In this document: in pieces, positions 35,025 through 47,617 of the stretch | Numbering within the stretch: position 1 is the stretch's first letter | Layout of the letters: every line of letters starts with the position of its first letter | Origin: Diphasiastrum complanatum | Taxonomy: Eukaryota; Streptophyta; Lycopodiopsida; Lycopodiales; Lycopodiaceae | NCBI GenBank assembly: GCA_029204225.1 | Contig: CM055099.1 | Location: 54,092,983-54,156,982, forward strand | Reading direction: 5' to 3' | DNA length: 64,000 bases | The notes under the pieces: generated by a model | Seen by the model: the letters and a program-made list of their open reading frames with translations, nothing else | The model's database searches: none | Told to the model about the DNA's origin: nothing | Program-made: the position numbers and the translations under genes

Positions 35025-35683
35025 CTCTTTCTACTCTTTATGGATAGGATCTATGGAAATTGGACATTACAAATGCATTTTTGAATGGTTATCTTGAGGA
35101 GGAAGTGTACATGGAGCAACCCAAGAGTTACATTTCATCTACAAAGCCAAATCATGTGTGTCTTCTACAAAAGAGTTCGTATGGTCTTAAGCAAGCACCA
35201 AGGAGTTGGTATGCTAAGCTTAACACATTTTAACTCTCTCAATGGTTTGTTATGAGTGAGTATGATCATTCACTTTATTATAGGTTTATTGAAAATGATG
35301 TTACCATCTTGCTAATCTATGTGGATGAAATCATGTTGAGTGGTGGAGACAATCAAGATGTTGATAATAATATCAAGAGTGCTCTCAAGAAGGAGTTTGA
35401 GGTGGCATGATCTTGGCCATTTGCATTACATTTTAGGAATAAAAGTTATTATATCTTCTCAATCTACTTTCATTTTTCAAGAGAAGTATGCTAATTCTAT
35501 TCTAAAGAGATTTCATATGGTAGATGCAAAGTCTTGTGATACACCTATGGAGTCAAATGTAAAGCTAACTATAAGAGGTAATGAAAGATCCTTCAAGGAC
35601 ATTACTCTCTATAGAATGCTAGTTGGTTCACTTATCTATTTAACCATCACAAGACCAGATCTAAGCTATTGTGTTGGTAGCAT
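35025..35683 (+). pseudogene. copia E reverse transcriptase fragment (A family)
   Basis: Plus strand, starting mid-[60 protein letters not shown] (active site YVDE instead of YVDD), LHYILGIKVI, FKDITLYRMLVGSLIYLTIT and RPDLSYCVGSI. It has stops and a frame slip near 35405. It is closely related to A2 (61440-61680). The left edge is ragged and the right edge is cut precisely after CVGSI by LINE sequence. Confidence 0.9.
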
Positions 35684-36740
35684 CTTCCACCGATTTCAGG
35701 CAGAAAGCGCGGTTGCCCCTCTCTTCGACAGCGTCCTCCTTCTCACTACTGCATCCCGGAGGCCTTCAATCAGCTACTGCAGCAGGCTCAAGAGCACCCT
35801 CCTATGCACCCGACGGTGTTACTTCTACTTCAGCTGGCTACTCAATTGGCAGATTCGCTTTTTGAGCTGCTCCCCCTTCTGCGCAGGATGGTTTGAAGGT
35901 GCGTACTTTTCATCTGGATCCGGATCTTTTCTCAGCTCACTTGGATGTTGTTTCTAATCGCTCAGTAGTGGCCTACTTTATGGGTAAACCTCCTTTTGCG
36001 GATAATGTCAAGCGCTTTGGAGTGAGCCATTGGGAGCGGTTAAACGCCACGGTTCTCTCCTCTCAGGCTTTGGGCAAAGGCTCTAGAACAGCTGCAGTTT
36101 CATTGTGGTGGGCATGTTTATTCCCAGACTGTTGTCTTCAAAGGCTTACTGCAGCAGGATGCAGCCACTCTTCTCCCAATCTCGGATGGCTTTGCTGCTG
36201 ATGGCTTTCGTGCCCCTCATAGCAAAGGGCCCCGTCTATCAGTGCCTTCTACAACCATGTTGTCAGGCATTCTAGCCAGGATATCCAAGAAGCCATGCCC
36301 TTCTAGGAAGCCCAATTCACACTCTCCCCCTAGGCTCACTGATTTGAAGCAAGACTTGCATGCTAAGCTACTTTTTCCTCCTCCGTGGAATGTGCGGGGC
36401 CTTAATGATCCACTAAGACGTTCTTGTCTGGCTGGGGTTATCGCGTCTTACTCCCACCGCAATGTTATTATCGCTCTACAAGAAACAAAGTTGCGAGAGT
36501 TCAATCAGCACTGTTTGATCAAGAAGTTTGCAACCTCTTTCCATTATGTGGTGTCTCCGATGCAAGGGACGCGTAGTAGGGTTCTTACCCTGATCTCTCG
36601 TGACTGACAGGTGCTTTCCAGTTCCTTTGATCCAGCTAGTCGGTGGACTCTATCCCAGGTCGGCAAACATGGGTTTGCCTTTTCTATCCTTAACCTCTCC
36701 AATGTCTCCAGACCAAGCATGAAGAGGAGCAGATGAGAGA
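35684..36740 (+). mobile_element. L1-type LINE fragment, ORF1 end and endonuclease start
   Basis: GC-rich compared with the copia DNA around it. 35893-36060 reads NRSVVAYFMGKPPFADNVKR, resembling the DUF4283 region of plant L1 ORF1/gag-like proteins. After frame changes, 36385-36500 reads WNVRGLNDPLRRSCLAGVIA and IIALQETKLREF, the first two motifs of the APE-type endonuclease (WN.RGL, ETKL). The rest of endonuclease and RT are missing. The fragment lies between copia RT (left) and copia RNase H (right) of different families. Confidence 0.8.
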
Positions 36741-36744
36741 GTAT

Positions 36745-37185
36745 CCTTATTGATTGATACTTGGATCTCTCATGTACGAAATGGTTTGTACAAGACCTGA
36801 CATCTCTTTTGCAGTAAACTCACTCAACCAATATATGGCTAATCCTGACATTACCCATTGGAAGGCTCTCATAAGCGTCACGAGGTACATTCGAGCTACC
36901 ATGGACCAGTGCATCTACTATAGAGAAGTCAGCAACGACAATCTTCATCAACTCAGTGGATATTCTGATGCAAGCTGGGGAGGAGATGTAGACAATCGTA
37001 AGACATTCTTCTTCAACGGCGGTCCTATCTCATGGAACAGTCGTAAGCAAATCTCTATCGCTCTTTCTTCTACAGAAGCAGAATACATTGCTGCTTTCCA
37101 ATCTATTAAAGAAGCGTTTTGGTTGAGAAATTTACTGTCAGTTTGTATCAGTACAACCCCGCAATTACATTCTATGATAATTAGA
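36745..37185 (+). pseudogene. copia RNase H fragment, separate family
   Basis: Plus strand: GSLMYEMVCTRPDISFAVNS, QYMANPDITHWKALISVTRY, LSGYSDASWGGDVDNRKT, GGPISWNSRKQISIALSSTE and AEYIAAFQSIKEAFWLRNLL, the RT-RNase H boundary and RNase H of copia with D (SDASW) and E (TEAEY). The frame is open for 146 codons. Unlike A-family RNase H it has the VCTRPDI/YSDASWGGD type. Confidence 0.92.
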
Positions 37186-37189
37186 GTGC

Positions 37190-37680
37190 AATAGTTTTAA
37201 TAGAATTCTCGTCCAGTTTCTTTCTAGTGTCTTTAGGGACATGAGCATAGGCAATGCAACCGAAAACTTTTAAATGCTTTAATGAAGCTACAATCCAGTC
37301 TGAACTTCATAAAGAGTTTTGTTATTCGATAAACCTTTAGTAATGCATTGATTCACGAATATAAGCTATTGTCAAAACAACATGTTGCCAAAAGGATTTA
37401 GGTAATGATGCATGAGTGATCATGCATTTGGCAGATTTGACTTTGTCTTTGCGAGTCCATTGGACTGAGGAGAATAGGAAACAACATATCGATGTTCGAT
37501 ATCATATGTTGAACAATACTCCTTGAATGCATTGGACGTGTATTCACCGCCATTATGGGTCCTAAGATCTTTGATATTTTTTTCTGTTTGCTATTCAACA
37601 TGCTCTTTATAGATTTTGAAGATATTGTAGAACACCTCAACAAACAAATCTCGGTCCTACCAACAAAGTGCACAGTCTAA
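37190..37680 (-). pseudogene. int: copia integrase fragment, minus strand
   Basis: Minus strand, several frame slips: LRTHNGGEYTSNAFKEYCST (second catalytic Asp region, with His for Asp in SDNGG, so the residue is lost), RYVVSYSPQSNGLAKTKSNL (Glu region changed to Lys), NPFGNMLF, then NNKTLYEVQTG and KVFGCIAYAHVPKDTRKKL. Key catalytic residues are mutated. It lies back to back with the RNase H fragment at 36745-37185. Confidence 0.82.
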
Positions 37681-37738
37681 TTGACAAAACTCGAAACCAA
37701 ACTAGAAACATTTTTATTCTTGTACCAGAATCAAACAC

Positions 37739-37815
37739 CATTGAAGACATTGATATTAGTTTGATTTATTCAAACTTTCATCGTGTTCTCTAAAGGAGAA
37801 TTCCTAGTATTTTTC
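37739..37815 (+). mobile_element. Fragment of the copia F LTR 3' end
   Basis: TTGAAGACATTGATATTAGT and TTCATCGTGTTCTCT match the last about 80 bp of the copia F LTR (52465-52548 and 58641-58725) with scattered differences. A solo remnant, not followed by a PBS. Confidence 0.75.
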
Positions 37816-37900
37816 CACACCTTGTCTATTCTTGCTTTCACCTCCTCTAAAGGACTTCCTTACTTCACAAGATTTGATAAGCAATCACTCATAATCAATG

Positions 37901-37913
37901 GGCTTTAATACCA
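37901..37913 (-). other. Variant Met-tRNA primer-binding site
   Basis: Minus strand TGGTATTAAAGCC, resembling TGGTATCAGAGCC with two changes, preceded by ATTATTTACA which could be an LTR end. No partner LTR is visible, so this is only a likely PBS. Confidence 0.45.
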
Positions 37914-38844
37914 TGTAAATAATGGACATCACTACACACAAATAAAAGCATTAGCCACCATTGAAGGAGAAAACTACACTACATTGAAAAAGAGAGGGAA
38001 AGTACAATTAAACTCCTAAATCTTTATGAGCTTACTAATGGCTCCATTCACACCTAGTCAAAATCAATAGTGTCTAAACAATGTAAAGTTAACATTGTAA
38101 TTCTAACATGTAAAGCTTCAGGGATCATTTATAATTCAAAACACAATAATTTAGTACATATGTCTATGTAGAAATGACAAAATAAAACACTATCATTTTA
38201 CTACATAAATGCATTCACACACAAAAATAGTAGTGCACATGAGTCATATTTGTCTAACTCTACTATTCATAAAAAAAAAAATTCAAGCTATAACTAACAA
38301 AATCTTTTCTAGACAATTTTCTTGTCAATGCAAATACATTTTTTTTTCACCATCGTTAACCTTATCCATAAGCAAGTATATTTTCGCATCAAATTGATAT
38401 GATTGAATATTGAAATGTCTATGTCTAGTTATTTTCCAACAAATGAGTGTCATTTGTAAGCTTTCTCATTTAGACCAAATGATTCTCATTTGTTTTATCA
38501 AATCAGAATACTACTTATCATAAACTTAAACAAAGGCGATTCATACTTTACATCCATCATGTCAATCTCAAGAGGAGTAAACAATCTTCTTGTCAGTATT
38601 TTGTCACTTGGATGATTTTTTCATATTAATTTGCTTTCCTTATCACAAAATCATACCTTTATTGTTGAACAATTGTGTATCATTTTGCACATGCAGTTGT
38701 TGAGGCTGTTGCATAGAAATTTAGTGTCACTTGGTAAGCCAAATTTCCTTGTATTTTGATACACCAAAGTAATCTTGATAGGTTGTGCCATAAAATCCTT
38801 TCATTGAGCTTTGCTAAAAAAATGTACATATAACTCTTGATTGC
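37914..38844. other. AT-rich non-coding sequence
   Basis: No coding signal. It may contain LTR sequence belonging to the PBS at 37901-37913 and the 3' untranslated part of the gene remnant on its right. Confidence 0.5.
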
Positions 38845-40642
38845 TCAACCATAGACATTGACAATGGACAATGGAACTTGGGGCAACTTGCAAAGGACCC
38901 TATTGTACATAGGATGGACATCTTCTATATGCTTTTGGGAAATGAATGATTTTGTTGTCCTCATGTTTCTGAAAATATCTTTCATGGAAGTAGCCCTGAA
39001 TTGAGGCCATGTTTTGAAATAATTAAAGGAGCACTTGCCAAGCCACTGTATACCATTTTCTTCATAATGGGTGGAAACAATTTGCTTTAGGATCATTCTA
39101 GTAATTTTGCACATGCGCACAAAAGTGTGTGGAATGTGTTTCAAAAGAGCTTCTTTGTCAATAGTACCAAACTGTCTAATTTGAAATATTCTATCAGATA
39201 GATTGGGCTTGACATATGCCTCATTTAGCCTACAACAACAAATGAGAGATCATGAGAGTGAATCCAAAAATCTATAATGTAGCTCCAATATAAATCGTAA
39301 TAATCTGATACTACAAAAAGATAGATTCTTTTACTATTATACATCAAACTAGATATTTTGGAGGTGTTCATATACTACATTATATTAACAAGAGACAAAA
39401 TCGGTACCAACAAGTCTAGAATCCATTCCATTCTTTAAGAGATAGAGAGAGATAGTATCAACAATATAATAGCTTCTTAGATACTACCTAAAACACTTCT
39501 ATATAGGCTTTCATCATTCCTTGGACATACAATGGTTGATGTCATTTCATACCATGTAATTATTCAAATAATGGTTCACACCATTCTATTTGATTAAAAA
39601 ACTATGCATTCATAGGAAAAAAATATACAAGTACCTGTTTATTCCAGTCAAGGCCAATAAACTCTCCCTCATCTTGCTTCTCAAAGTTGATGAAGGTTGC
39701 AGCCACACAAATGTCCCAGTATTTCATGTTTTGAAAAGCTATATGCATTAGAACAGGAAAAAGGACTCTAATGAGTAAAACTCAAAACAAAAACAATCTT
39801 GTATTCAAATCAAAATACTAATACAAAGATTTATACACATCAACACTACTACTATTAACATCAACACAGATTTATCAAAAAATAACATCAATCTTGCCTT
39901 CTTTGATCTTGGACATAAATGCTCTCAATCTGTTGTTTCCATCCCAGACAAAAAACATCTTCTTTCTCAAATGGGACCACTTCGGGCTTCTTGCAAGGTC
40001 AGCCTCTCCTCATTTACGACATGCCACATGGGGTCCCAATCTAAAGTGATTGGAGGAGTTACCTCAATTTCATTGCCATCCATGTTGGTGCATGATAAAA
40101 TGAAGGAACCCTTCTACTCCAGGTAGCCATACTTGAGAAATTCTTCCTTTAGATAAGACAAGCCCTCCCTAATTGGCCTCACAACTTCATTTGGAATCAT
40201 CCTGTCTGAACTGACTAACATAAATCTATCTGTATCAATTTTTCATAGTACTCACTTCCTTTCTCTTGTGGGACTTTTTTCCTGAACATACCATGGACAA
40301 AATACAGTGACAAATCAAAATAATGAGAATAATCTCTCAAATACAGTAGAAACACTATAAAACATAGTGCCTCACAAATATGTTATACTAAATGATTAAA
40401 AAAAAGAAGAGCAAAGCTGATTCATAGATGGTCTATACCTTTTGTAGACGTCTCTTGGATGGAAACATCCATGGACTCGAATATGTCATCATGATGTTGA
40501 GTATGGCTTTGCAAGGGTGGGTCATCATCCTATGCGGTAGACTCTTGAGTGGGTCTAAGAACCTCAGAGAATGGTTGTGTATCTGGTTGTTCAGACAACG
40601 GCTCCATGTTTTGCATCTCAAATATAGGAGATACAAGTGGTA
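38845..40642 (-). pseudogene. Spliced host-gene remnant, possible ParB/Srx-like motif
   Basis: Minus strand, four coding-like blocks with splice-type borders. (a) 40642-40439: acidic/polar, MEPLSEQPDTQPF, after CAG and before GT. (b) 40229-39887: DRMIPNEVVRPIREGLSYLK, WDPMWHVVNEERLTLQEA, then after a frame slip KKMFFVWDGNNRLRAFMSKI. (c) 39738-39635: QNMKYWDICVAATFINFEKQ to LDWNKQ, bounded by AG and GTACTT. (d) 39229-38845: LNEAYVKPNLSDRIFQIRQF, HYEENGIQWLGKCSFNYFKT, ending at TGA. VWDGNNRLRAF resembles the DG..R..A motif of the ParB/sulfiredoxin fold, and block (b) has the right order of a preceding P..V.P......L segment. Two in-frame stops, one frameshift and a phase mismatch between (c) and (d) say pseudogene or a missed exon. 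This is the only multi-exon, non-transposon coding signal in the window. Confidence 0.5.
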
Positions 40643-41077
40643 CTGTTTGGGCAAAAAATGAAACAGATTGTTAGCTATCGCAACTATCTCTTCTACAACG
40701 AGACCTTAGATTGTATCTGGACAACTATGTAAATGAAGACGATGCCATTGCTTGACAAAATAAATTGATGGGGTAATTCTATTTAGTTGTAAACTAGTAA
40801 TACAACACTTTATTTACTAACAAAGTAAAAAGCTTGGGAAGGAAACACAATAGAAAACGTGTTTCGTTGTGATAGTGCACTAAGAAATGAAAACTCATCC
40901 TTGAGATTACAGTTTGTATCTTTTGAAATTAAGTAGGCCAGTACCTTTTTAAACAAGTTGTCTCAGAAGCTCAATGAACTTTTCCAATGGTCGTTTTAAA
41001 AATTTGTAACGAATCCTTCCACCCAACGGATGCTTGCAAAAATCTGTCACGAATCCATCCACCAAACGGATACTTGT

Positions 41078-41696
<619 letters not shown>

Positions 41697-41914
41697 TCTC
41701 CTTCAGTGACTTAGCCCGCTCCGGATTCGCCCCCTCTGTCACAAGTGGTGGACAGCTCTTCGCTTGGCAAGGTCTTTCGTCCTCAGCAACATCTTCAGCC
41801 TCAGCGGCTAGCTCGCAGCCGACCGGTTGTCTACTTTTTACTTCATCTTCTGCCAAAAATTGCCAAGTGGAAAAGCAGACTGAGAAACTTTCTCATCAAC
41901 TATAAGCAAGGGAG
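41697..41914. other. GC-rich junction fragment
   Basis: Serine/alanine-rich in translation (SSSATSSASAASSQPTG), and GC-rich like the LINE piece at 35684. No domain is recognised. It separates R455 copy 2 from copia I. Confidence 0.4.
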
Positions 41915-42985
41915 GAGCCACTTGTTTTGTTACTTTCATTGATGATTTCACAAGATTAACTTGGATATATCTTCTTGCTTCTAAATCTATGGTGTTTGAT
42001 CATTTCTTTATTTTCAAAGCTTATGTAGAGAAGCAATTCTCATTCAAGATTAAAGCTCTTAGATGTGATGGAGGTGGTGTATATATCTCCAATAAATTTC
42101 ATGATTTTTGTGAGCTTGAAGGCATCAAAAGAGAGTTCTCTTGTGCCTATTCTCCATCTCAAAATGGAGTGGCCGAGAGAAAGAATAGATCTCTATGTGA
42201 ATGTGCAAAATCTATGAGAATTGAGGCATCTTTGCCCAAAGATTTTTGGAGAGAAGCCATGAATTGTGCAAATTATCTTTGCAATAGGCTCCCACATATA
42301 GCTCTTGGAGGAAAGTCACCATATGAAATCTTATATTTGAAGAAGCCTAAGGTTGATCACCTTAGAGTTTTGGATGCATATGCTTAACCCATATTCCCTT
42401 GGAAACAAGGAAGAAGGACGAAGCTAGTGCATGCAAAGGGATCATGGTTGGATACTCATCCACCAAAAAGGCCTATAGAGTCTTTGTACTCTCTACTTCT
42501 CAAGTTATTGAAAGTAGAGATGTTGTCTTTCATGAAGATGAACATTCATCTTTTGAAGAGGCCGAGATCAAGAAGTCTATGGATGCATCACCTATTATTG
42601 ATTTTGAAGACAATTATGAAGTGATGGGGTAGAGAATTGAAGAAGTCTCTCCTCGAATTTTCTCACCAAGAAGATCCATGAGAGATAGATCCGAGCCTAA
42701 GAGGCTCTCATATGTTGACAAAGGCAAACAAGTGGATCTTGATTCCACTAATTATGTTTTTAATGTCTCTCATGAAGAGCCAAAGAATGTACAAGAGGCA
42801 CTCAATACCAAGGAGTGGTATGATGCCATGAAGCAAAAGTATGATGCATTGATCACCAACAATACTTGGGAGCTTGTGGATCCTCCATCTAACAAGCATG
42901 CGATTGGTTGCAAGTGGGTATTTCAGATCAAGTACAATCATGATGGCACCATCAACAAGTATAAAGCAAGATTATGTGCCTCACC
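41915..42985 (+). pseudogene. copia I: integrase core to RT N-terminus
   Basis: Plus strand, starting inside integrase (FVTFIDDFTRLTWIYLL). ALRCDGGGVYISNKFHDFCE (second Asp kept, SDNGGEY changed), SPSQNGVAERKNRSLCECAK (Glu region), GGKSPYEILYLKKPKVDHLR, then after a frameshift near 42390 KGIMVGYSSTKKAYRVFV and SRDVVFHEDE. The linker RSEPKRLSYVDKGKQ and RT opening NVQEALNTKEWYDAMKQKYD, HAIGCKWVFQIKYNHDGTIN follow, cut off at KYKARLC. Closest in style to copia J next door. Both ends are truncated. Confidence 0.92.
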
Positions 42986-43433
42986 ATATGAATTTTCTAT
43001 GATCCAATGAATATGGGTTATTAAATGCTGGTTCAGAGATGCCCACACGTGTGAACAGTACGGATTTTGATCCTGAAAAAGTTTGGGATCAAATCCCCTC
43101 ACCAAAACCTGGATACTAGCTCGCCCTTCCAATACTAGCTTTTTGGACCAAAACCTGCTAAAACTGGATTAGATTCAAACACAGATCAATGGCCTTGTAC
43201 TTGGCTCTGATACCATGTGAAAAGTACAGTACTAAGGACCATAAATGGATCTTTGAATGATCCTCAAGGTGATTGTATGCTTGTTAAACAATCTATCAAA
43301 AACTAGTCATCAGAAAACAAGATCTAGTTTAGCAGCTTGATAGGAAACAAGTAGAGACAATCAAAGCATTGCTCAAATAGTCTAATCCAACTCCACATGT
43401 GTGGAAATAAGGCTGTAGTACGGCTTGTAGACA
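42986..43433 (-). mobile_element. LTR end, PBS and leader fragment, minus orientation
   Basis: Minus strand: LTR portion from about 43433 to 43216, ending ACTGTACTTTTCACA, PBS TGGTATCAGAGC (43215-43204), then a leader to about 42986 that includes CACACGTGTG (43044-43053). No coding region follows. It separates copia I from copia J and cuts both. Confidence 0.75.
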
Positions 43434-43961
43434 ATGTTTACAAAGTCCAATCTTGTACAAAGCTTTGCTATTCAAGATGCACTACCTTCCATTGACAAGC
43501 TCCATAGTGTGCTTGTGGCTGAGGAGAGTAGGATCCTTCATGTCAAGCAAAGGATTGGATCCTTGAGGTTGCATGATGGTGATGAGAAGGCCAACTTCTC
43601 AAGCAAGGGAAAGGCAAAGTCAAAGAAGAAGATCCAACACAAGGAGACCAAGAATGATGATCAACCATCTAGCTCCAAAGGTGGAAAGAAGAACAAAGCC
43701 AAACTCAAGTGCTTCTTTTGTGAAAAGAAAGGGCACTTTGCATCCAAGTGTTTCAAGAAGAAGAATGCACAAGGAGAGAGCAAACAAGGAAACCTCACTC
43801 TTGAGGAAGATGAGGATGAAGTGGATTCATCTTTGATGGCTTCTACATCAACATCAAAGAGCTACTCCAATGACACGTGGTGGATTGATAGTGGGGCTAG
43901 TTCCCACATGACATTCCAAAAGGAACTTTTTCTCAACTCTTGTACCATTTTTAGGTTGTAA
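43434..43961 (+). pseudogene. gag-pro: copia J gag C-terminus, zinc knuckle and protease start
   Basis: Plus strand. FAIQDALPSIDKLHSVLVAE is the gag C-terminal part, then a Lys-rich basic segment, the zinc knuckle CFFCEKKGHFASKC (CX2CX4HX4C) and the protease motif WWIDSGASSHMT with catalytic Asp. The frame shifts just after (FQKELFLNS) and stops at 43959. The gag N-terminus and 5' LTR are missing, truncated at the junction with the minus-strand LTR fragment. Confidence 0.93.
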
Positions 43962-45374
43962 AAAGTCCATTCTAACAGCAAGTGATCAAGAATGTAGAAT
44001 AGATGGAGTGGGAACTATTCCCTTAAGTCTTGTATCCTCTAAAAGAGTTGATCTTGATAATGTACTCTATGTTCCTACACTCACTAAGAATTTGTTAAGT
44101 GTAGGACAATTGATGGATGATGGCTTAGATGTCCATTTTAAGCAAGGTGTTTGCTCCATAATGATGAATAATACTTGCATTGTAAAGGGATTCAAGCAAG
44201 GAAGGCTTTTTAGGCTTGATGCTAATGTTTTTCTTAGAAGTGTGAACATGGTGAAGGAGGAGCTCAATCAAGTGGAGCTCAATCAAGTGGAGCTTTGGCA
44301 TAAGAGGTTGGGCCACCCCAACTTCAAATTTATGGAGATGCTATACACCAAGGATCTTTCTCTCGACCTTCCAAAGACACTCTCAAAGTGTGGAAAAAGT
44401 TGTGAAGCTTGTAGCCTCTCAAAGGCACACAAGCTATCTTTTGATATCTCTTCCATTAGATCTACAAAATCATTAGATCTTATTCATAGTGATGTGCACT
44501 CTTTTTCTCAAGAATCTAATGGAGGTGCATCTATGTATGTATCTTTTATTGATATTTACTCTAGATACACTTGGATTGAACTTCTAGATTCCAAAAGTAA
44601 AGTGCTTGAAGCTTTTGTTAAGTTCAAAACTCTAGTTGAAAATCAACTTGATGAAAGTATTGAGAAGTGATAATGGTAGAGAGTATATCTCCACCAAGAT
44701 GAAAGATGATAGAGTTTTGTAAATCCAATGGCATTAAGAGAGAACTTACATGTACTTATAGTCCTCAACAAAATGGTATAGCTGAGAGGATGAATAGAAC
44801 ACTATGTGAGTGTGCTAAGGCTTTAAGGATAGATGCATCTCTACCTAAGTCCTTTTGGGGAGAGGCTATTATTTGTGCAACTTATTTGTGTAATAGATTG
44901 CCATGTAAGCCCATTGGAGGCATAACATATTATGAGGCTCTATTTTGTAAGAAGCCGAATCTTAAAGATCTAAGAATTTTGGGATCTACTTGCTATGTTT
45001 TTCAAGCATTAGATACAAGAAAAAAGGATGACCCTACTTCTATAAAAAGGATCTTTGTTGGTTATGCTGAAAATAGCAAGGGATATAGAGTCTATAATCC
45101 AATCACTAAGAAGATTTTAGTGAGTAGAGATGTTACTTTTGATGAAGGTAACTACTACAAGTTGAATGTGAAAGCTTCTAATCAATCTTATGTCAAGGAT
45201 CTTGTGAGGTTTGAGGAGGAGGCTATATTGATCAAGATCTTGAAGATCCATCTCAAGATCCGAGGACTCCAAGGAGATCTACAAGAAGGAAGGCCGAGCC
45301 CTCAAGGCTCACCTATGTTGACAAAGGTGAACAAAGGGAAGATTTACAATCACTTACCTCTTACACTTTTCTAA
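43962..45374 (+). pseudogene. int: copia J protease C-terminus and integrase
   Basis: Plus strand. DGVGTIPLSLVSSKRVDLDN and LYVPTLTKNLLSVGQL (protease end), LWHKRLGHPNFKFMEM and CEACSLSKAHKLSF (zinc-binding HHCC region), DLIHSDVHSFSQES (first catalytic Asp), YTWIELLDSKSKVL, then after a small insertion and frame slip near 44670-44710 GIKRELTCTYSPQQNGIAER (Glu region), SFWGEAIICATYLCNRLP, KRIFVGYAENSKGYRV and SRDVTFDE. A short duplicated ELNQVELNQVELW lies at 44261-44296. Most catalytic elements are present, but the core is split between frames. Confidence 0.94.
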
Positions 45375-45379
45375 ATTCT

Positions 45380-46945
45380 ATGTTTGATGAGCCAAGTTGC
45401 TTTGAAGAAGCTATGGAGTCACAAGAATGGAGGGATGCCATGCAAAAAGAGTATGATGCTCTTATGGAGAATCATACATGGAAGCTTGTGGATCTTCCTC
45501 AAGAAAGAAAGCCACTTGAGTGCAAATGGATCTATAGATTGAAGTACAATGAAGATGGGAGCATCAACAAACACAAGGCAAGGCTAGTGGCAAAGGGGTT
45601 CTTGCAAACCAAGGGAGTAGATTTTGATGAAACTTTTTCTCCTATTGCTAAGCTAGTTTCCATAAGGTTGATTATTTCTCTTGCAACTACTTTCAATTGG
45701 CCTCTATTTCAACTTGATGTGACTAATGCTTTTCTCAATGGATATTTGGAAGAGGAGATTCTCATGAGGCAACCCAAGGGCTTCATCAAAGAAGATCAAG
45801 AGTAAAAAATATGTTTGTTGCTAAGAAGCCTTTATGGGCTTAAGCAAGCACCTAGAGCTTGGTACTATAGGTTGAATACATTCTTGAGCTCTATTAAGTT
45901 TGTTGTAAGTGCTTATGATCCTTCTTTGTACTTAAGATTTGATGATGGTAAGATCATCATTCTCATTTTGTATGTTGATGACATTATCCTTAGTGGAAAT
46001 GATCTTGATGGTATACAAGAAGCGAAAGTAGCATTGTTTAAGGAGTTTAAGATGGTGGATCTTGGTAATCTTCATTTCATATTGGAAATAGAAGTTTCAA
46101 GAGGCAAAGATTTGAGTTCTATTTGTCAATCCAAATATGCTTCTTCTATCTTAGAAAAGTTTGAAATGAAAGATTGTAAAGGAGTAGAAACTCCTATGAA
46201 GCAAAATGTAAAAGTTTCCAATAGTGATGATGAAGCATCCTTTGAGGACATCACACTATATAGGAGACTTGTAGGCTCCTTGATCTATCTTACTATAACT
46301 AGACCTGATCTAAGTTATAGTGTAGGCAAACTAAGCCAATCTATGCAAAATCCATTGGTTTGTCATTGGAAAAATACAAAAAGGGTGTTGAGGTACATCT
46401 CGGCCACCAAGAACTTTGGCATTTTATATGATGGATCTAATCTTGCCTTAAGGGCATATTCGGATGATGATTTTGCAGGTGATAAGGTGGATAGGAGGTC
46501 CACAAGTGCTTTTGTTACCTTCCTTAGCAATGGCATAGTGTCTTGGCTTTCCAAAAAGCAAGATACTATTTCTCTATCTTCAACCAAATCAGAATACAAG
46601 GCACTAACATCCACAACAAAGGAGATCCTATGGTTGAAGAGGCTTTTGGTGGAATTACAAGTCATGGAGGCCGAGGAGCAGCCAACAATATTTTGTGACA
46701 ACCAATCAAGCCAAGCATTAGCAACCAATCCACCATTCCATGCAAGGAGCAAGCACATAGAGATTGCTCACCATTTTGTGAGGGAAAAGGTTCAAGCAAA
46801 GGAGATCAAGCTACATCATGTGTCTTCTTCAGATTGCCTTGTTGATCTACTCACTAAAGCCTTGCCAAAGGCTTCATTTATCAAGTTAAGATCAGCCTTA
46901 GGTGTTGTAGATAGATGTACTATAGTTGTATCATGTAAAAAATGA
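45380..46945 (+). pseudogene. pol: copia J reverse transcriptase and RNase H, one stop
   Basis: Plus strand, single frame with one internal TAA (45803-45805). [100 protein letters not shown], and catalytic ILYVDDIILSG near 45970. RNase H: LRAYSDDDFAGDKVDRRSTS, WLSKKQDTISLSSTKSEYKA (K for E in the usual TE(S/A)EY), IFCDNQSSQALATNP, HIEIAHHFVREKVQAKEIKL and LVDLLTKALPKASF. The best preserved copia pol in the window; without the stop and the frameshifts upstream it would be full length. Confidence 0.95.
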
Positions 46946-46952
46946 GGAGGAG
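46937..46952 (+). other. copia J polypurine tract
   Basis: AAAAAATGAGGAGGAG, directly before TGTTAGAA, the start of the 3' LTR. Confidence 0.85.
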
Positions 46953-47617
46953 TGTTAGAATTTAGCAATTTTACATGGTTTTTAATGAATATTAGACATC
47001 TATGTGGATCCACATGTGTGAGGACCTATCCACACATGTGAAATGGCACTTGTAATATTCAGATCCATTTTGATTAGCTTTCATTTGAGTCTAATATGAC
47101 ATCTCCTAAATTATAGGAGTTAGGTCCTAGATTGTAGGAATCTAGAAGGTCAACACAAACCACCAATGGATGATGTGGCAAACTTGATAGATCTTATCCA
47201 AAGTGGATATGGATAAGTACAATGAGCTATCCTACACATGCTGGATGCAGCCTAGAGAGAGATTATGGTGATTTTGTACTTGATCCATGATGGATCCATT
47301 TTTGAGCTAATGATGAGAAATCTTGGTTTGTGTAGCTATCATTGTATTTTGACTCTCTTAAGCACCTTCTTTGTGGATGAATGCTTTGTTAATGATAAGT
47401 AAACTATTTCTCTGTTATCAGGCCGTACAGTAGCTGTACTTCACATGTGTGAAGCCGTGGATCATCTTTTTTTATTGTTCTTGCTTGGAATTACAAAGAT
47501 TGTCAAGTAGAAGCTAGATTTGGAAGCTAGTCTTGATATAGATCAAGATCCTAAGCTACCAATCACTCTTTGTGATCATTTGTTCAATTTCAGTCCATAA
47601 ACTCTGAAATCTGACAG
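46953..47617 (+). repeat. copia J 3' LTR
   Basis: Begins TGTTAGAATTTAGCAATTTT after the PPT and runs to about 47617, where another copia RT starts. It contains CACATGTGTG (47011-47020 and 47442-47451) and CACACATGTG (47031-47040). No second copy of this LTR is present in the window, so the right end is set by the neighbouring homology. Confidence 0.75.
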
